Assembly: GCA_947372535.1 (NCBI GenBank)
Contig: CANBUA010000218.1
Coordinates: forward strand, 1-8,371
Origin: Burkholderiales bacterium
GTDB lineage: Bacteria > Pseudomonadota > Gammaproteobacteria > Burkholderiales > Burkholderiaceae
Reading direction: 5' to 3'
Length of the DNA: 8,371 nucleotides
Below are positions 8,114 to 8,371 of the stretch, piece after piece. The position numbers and the translations under genes were made by a program. Within the stretch, counting starts at the first letter, position 1; each line of letters begins with the position of its first letter. The notes beneath the pieces are model-generated. The model had not been told where the DNA came from and did no database searches. It saw only the letters and a program-made list of their open reading frames with translations.

Positions 8114-8158
8114 TTCCGATCCCGCCGCATGTCGCCAGGATGGCCGCAGCCCCTTCGC
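8085..8158. other. Convergent intergenic gap between kdpE and the DUF1428 gene
   Basis: This is a 74-base gap between two genes that face each other, so it should hold transcript ends and no promoters. Besides the hairpin that enters from kdpE, only a weak four-pair stem (GCCA 8134-8137 with TGGC 8141-8144) is visible. No T-run is present on either strand. I see no RNA gene or repeat here. Confidence 0.5.
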
Positions 8159-8371
8159 TCAAGCCTTCACTTCGACCACCGCTTCGAAGCCGCCGAAGAT
8201 CATGCGTTTGCCGTCAAAGGGCATGGGCGGGTTGCCGGGTGTGGACGGATCCATGCGCGGGTCTTCCATCATCCGCTTCATGCCGGCGTCGCGCGTGGCC
8301 TTGTCCGGCCATTCGACCCACGAAAAGGCCACCGTCTCCTCGGCCGTGGCCTGGACGGCGCGGCGGAAATC
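8159..8371 (-). CDS. DUF1428 (YbaA-like) protein, C-terminal part, cut by the window edge
   Basis: Read on the minus strand, the last 70 codons before the TGA at 8161-8159 give a protein whose landmarks match E. coli YbaA in order: DFRRAVQA at the cut edge, TVAFSWVEWPDKATRDAG, the MMEDPRM segment, PMPFDGKRMI and the ending FGGFEAVVEV. This identifies the DUF1428 family, small cytosolic proteins of roughly 115-120 residues with a ferredoxin-like (dimeric alpha/beta barrel) fold and no established function. The start lies beyond base 8371. A Pro/Gly-rich stretch between DPRM and PMPFDGKRM (DPSTPGNP) is about three residues longer than I recall in E. coli. The gene converges on kdpE and has no visible functional tie to potassium transport. 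Confidence 0.9.
   Translation of the reverse strand, partial: DFRRAVQATAEETVAFSWVEWPDKATRDAGMKRMMEDPRMDPSTPGNPPMPFDGKRMIFGGFEAVVEVKA

Overview
The window holds one complete, conventional kdpFABCDE locus on the + strand: the high-affinity, ATP-driven potassium uptake pump KdpFABC followed by its two-component regulators KdpD (sensor kinase) and KdpE (response regulator). The 3' end of a convergent DUF1428 (YbaA-like) gene enters from the right edge. The DNA is GC-rich with strong G/C bias at third codon positions. Protein sequences resemble E. coli Kdp throughout, which suggests a proteobacterium, most likely a betaproteobacterium of the Burkholderiales. That placement is an impression from composition and sequence style, not from a search.

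Layout: 1-50 is the leader, with the kdpF ribosome binding site and possibly the last codons of an upstream gene. kdpF is at 51-143, kdpA 140-1909, kdpB 1920-3998, kdpC 4016-4663, kdpD 4682-7390 and kdpE 7392-8084. A 74-base convergent intergenic gap (8085-8158) carries a candidate interrupted hairpin that begins inside the end of kdpE. The partial DUF1428 gene lies on the minus strand at 8159-8371. Gaps between the six kdp genes run from a 4-base overlap to 18 bases, so they very probably form one transcription unit. The operon promoter and KdpE operator must lie upstream of the window.

How the genes work together: KdpA is the potassium-selective channel-like subunit, KdpB the P-type ATPase that powers it, KdpC a single-span partner with a periplasmic domain, and KdpF a small stabilising membrane peptide. 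KdpD senses potassium limitation and phosphorylates KdpE, which activates the operon. All catalytic and selectivity motifs I checked are intact, so the system looks functional.

I found no novel system. The points worth a second look are modest: a Ser/Thr/Asn-rich cytosolic extension on KdpC, an enlarged loop in KdpA, the in-frame TGA-separated kdpC/kdpD junction with no good ribosome binding site, a G7 tract early in kdpA, a possible ATGA overlap at the start of kdpF, and the hairpin after kdpE.
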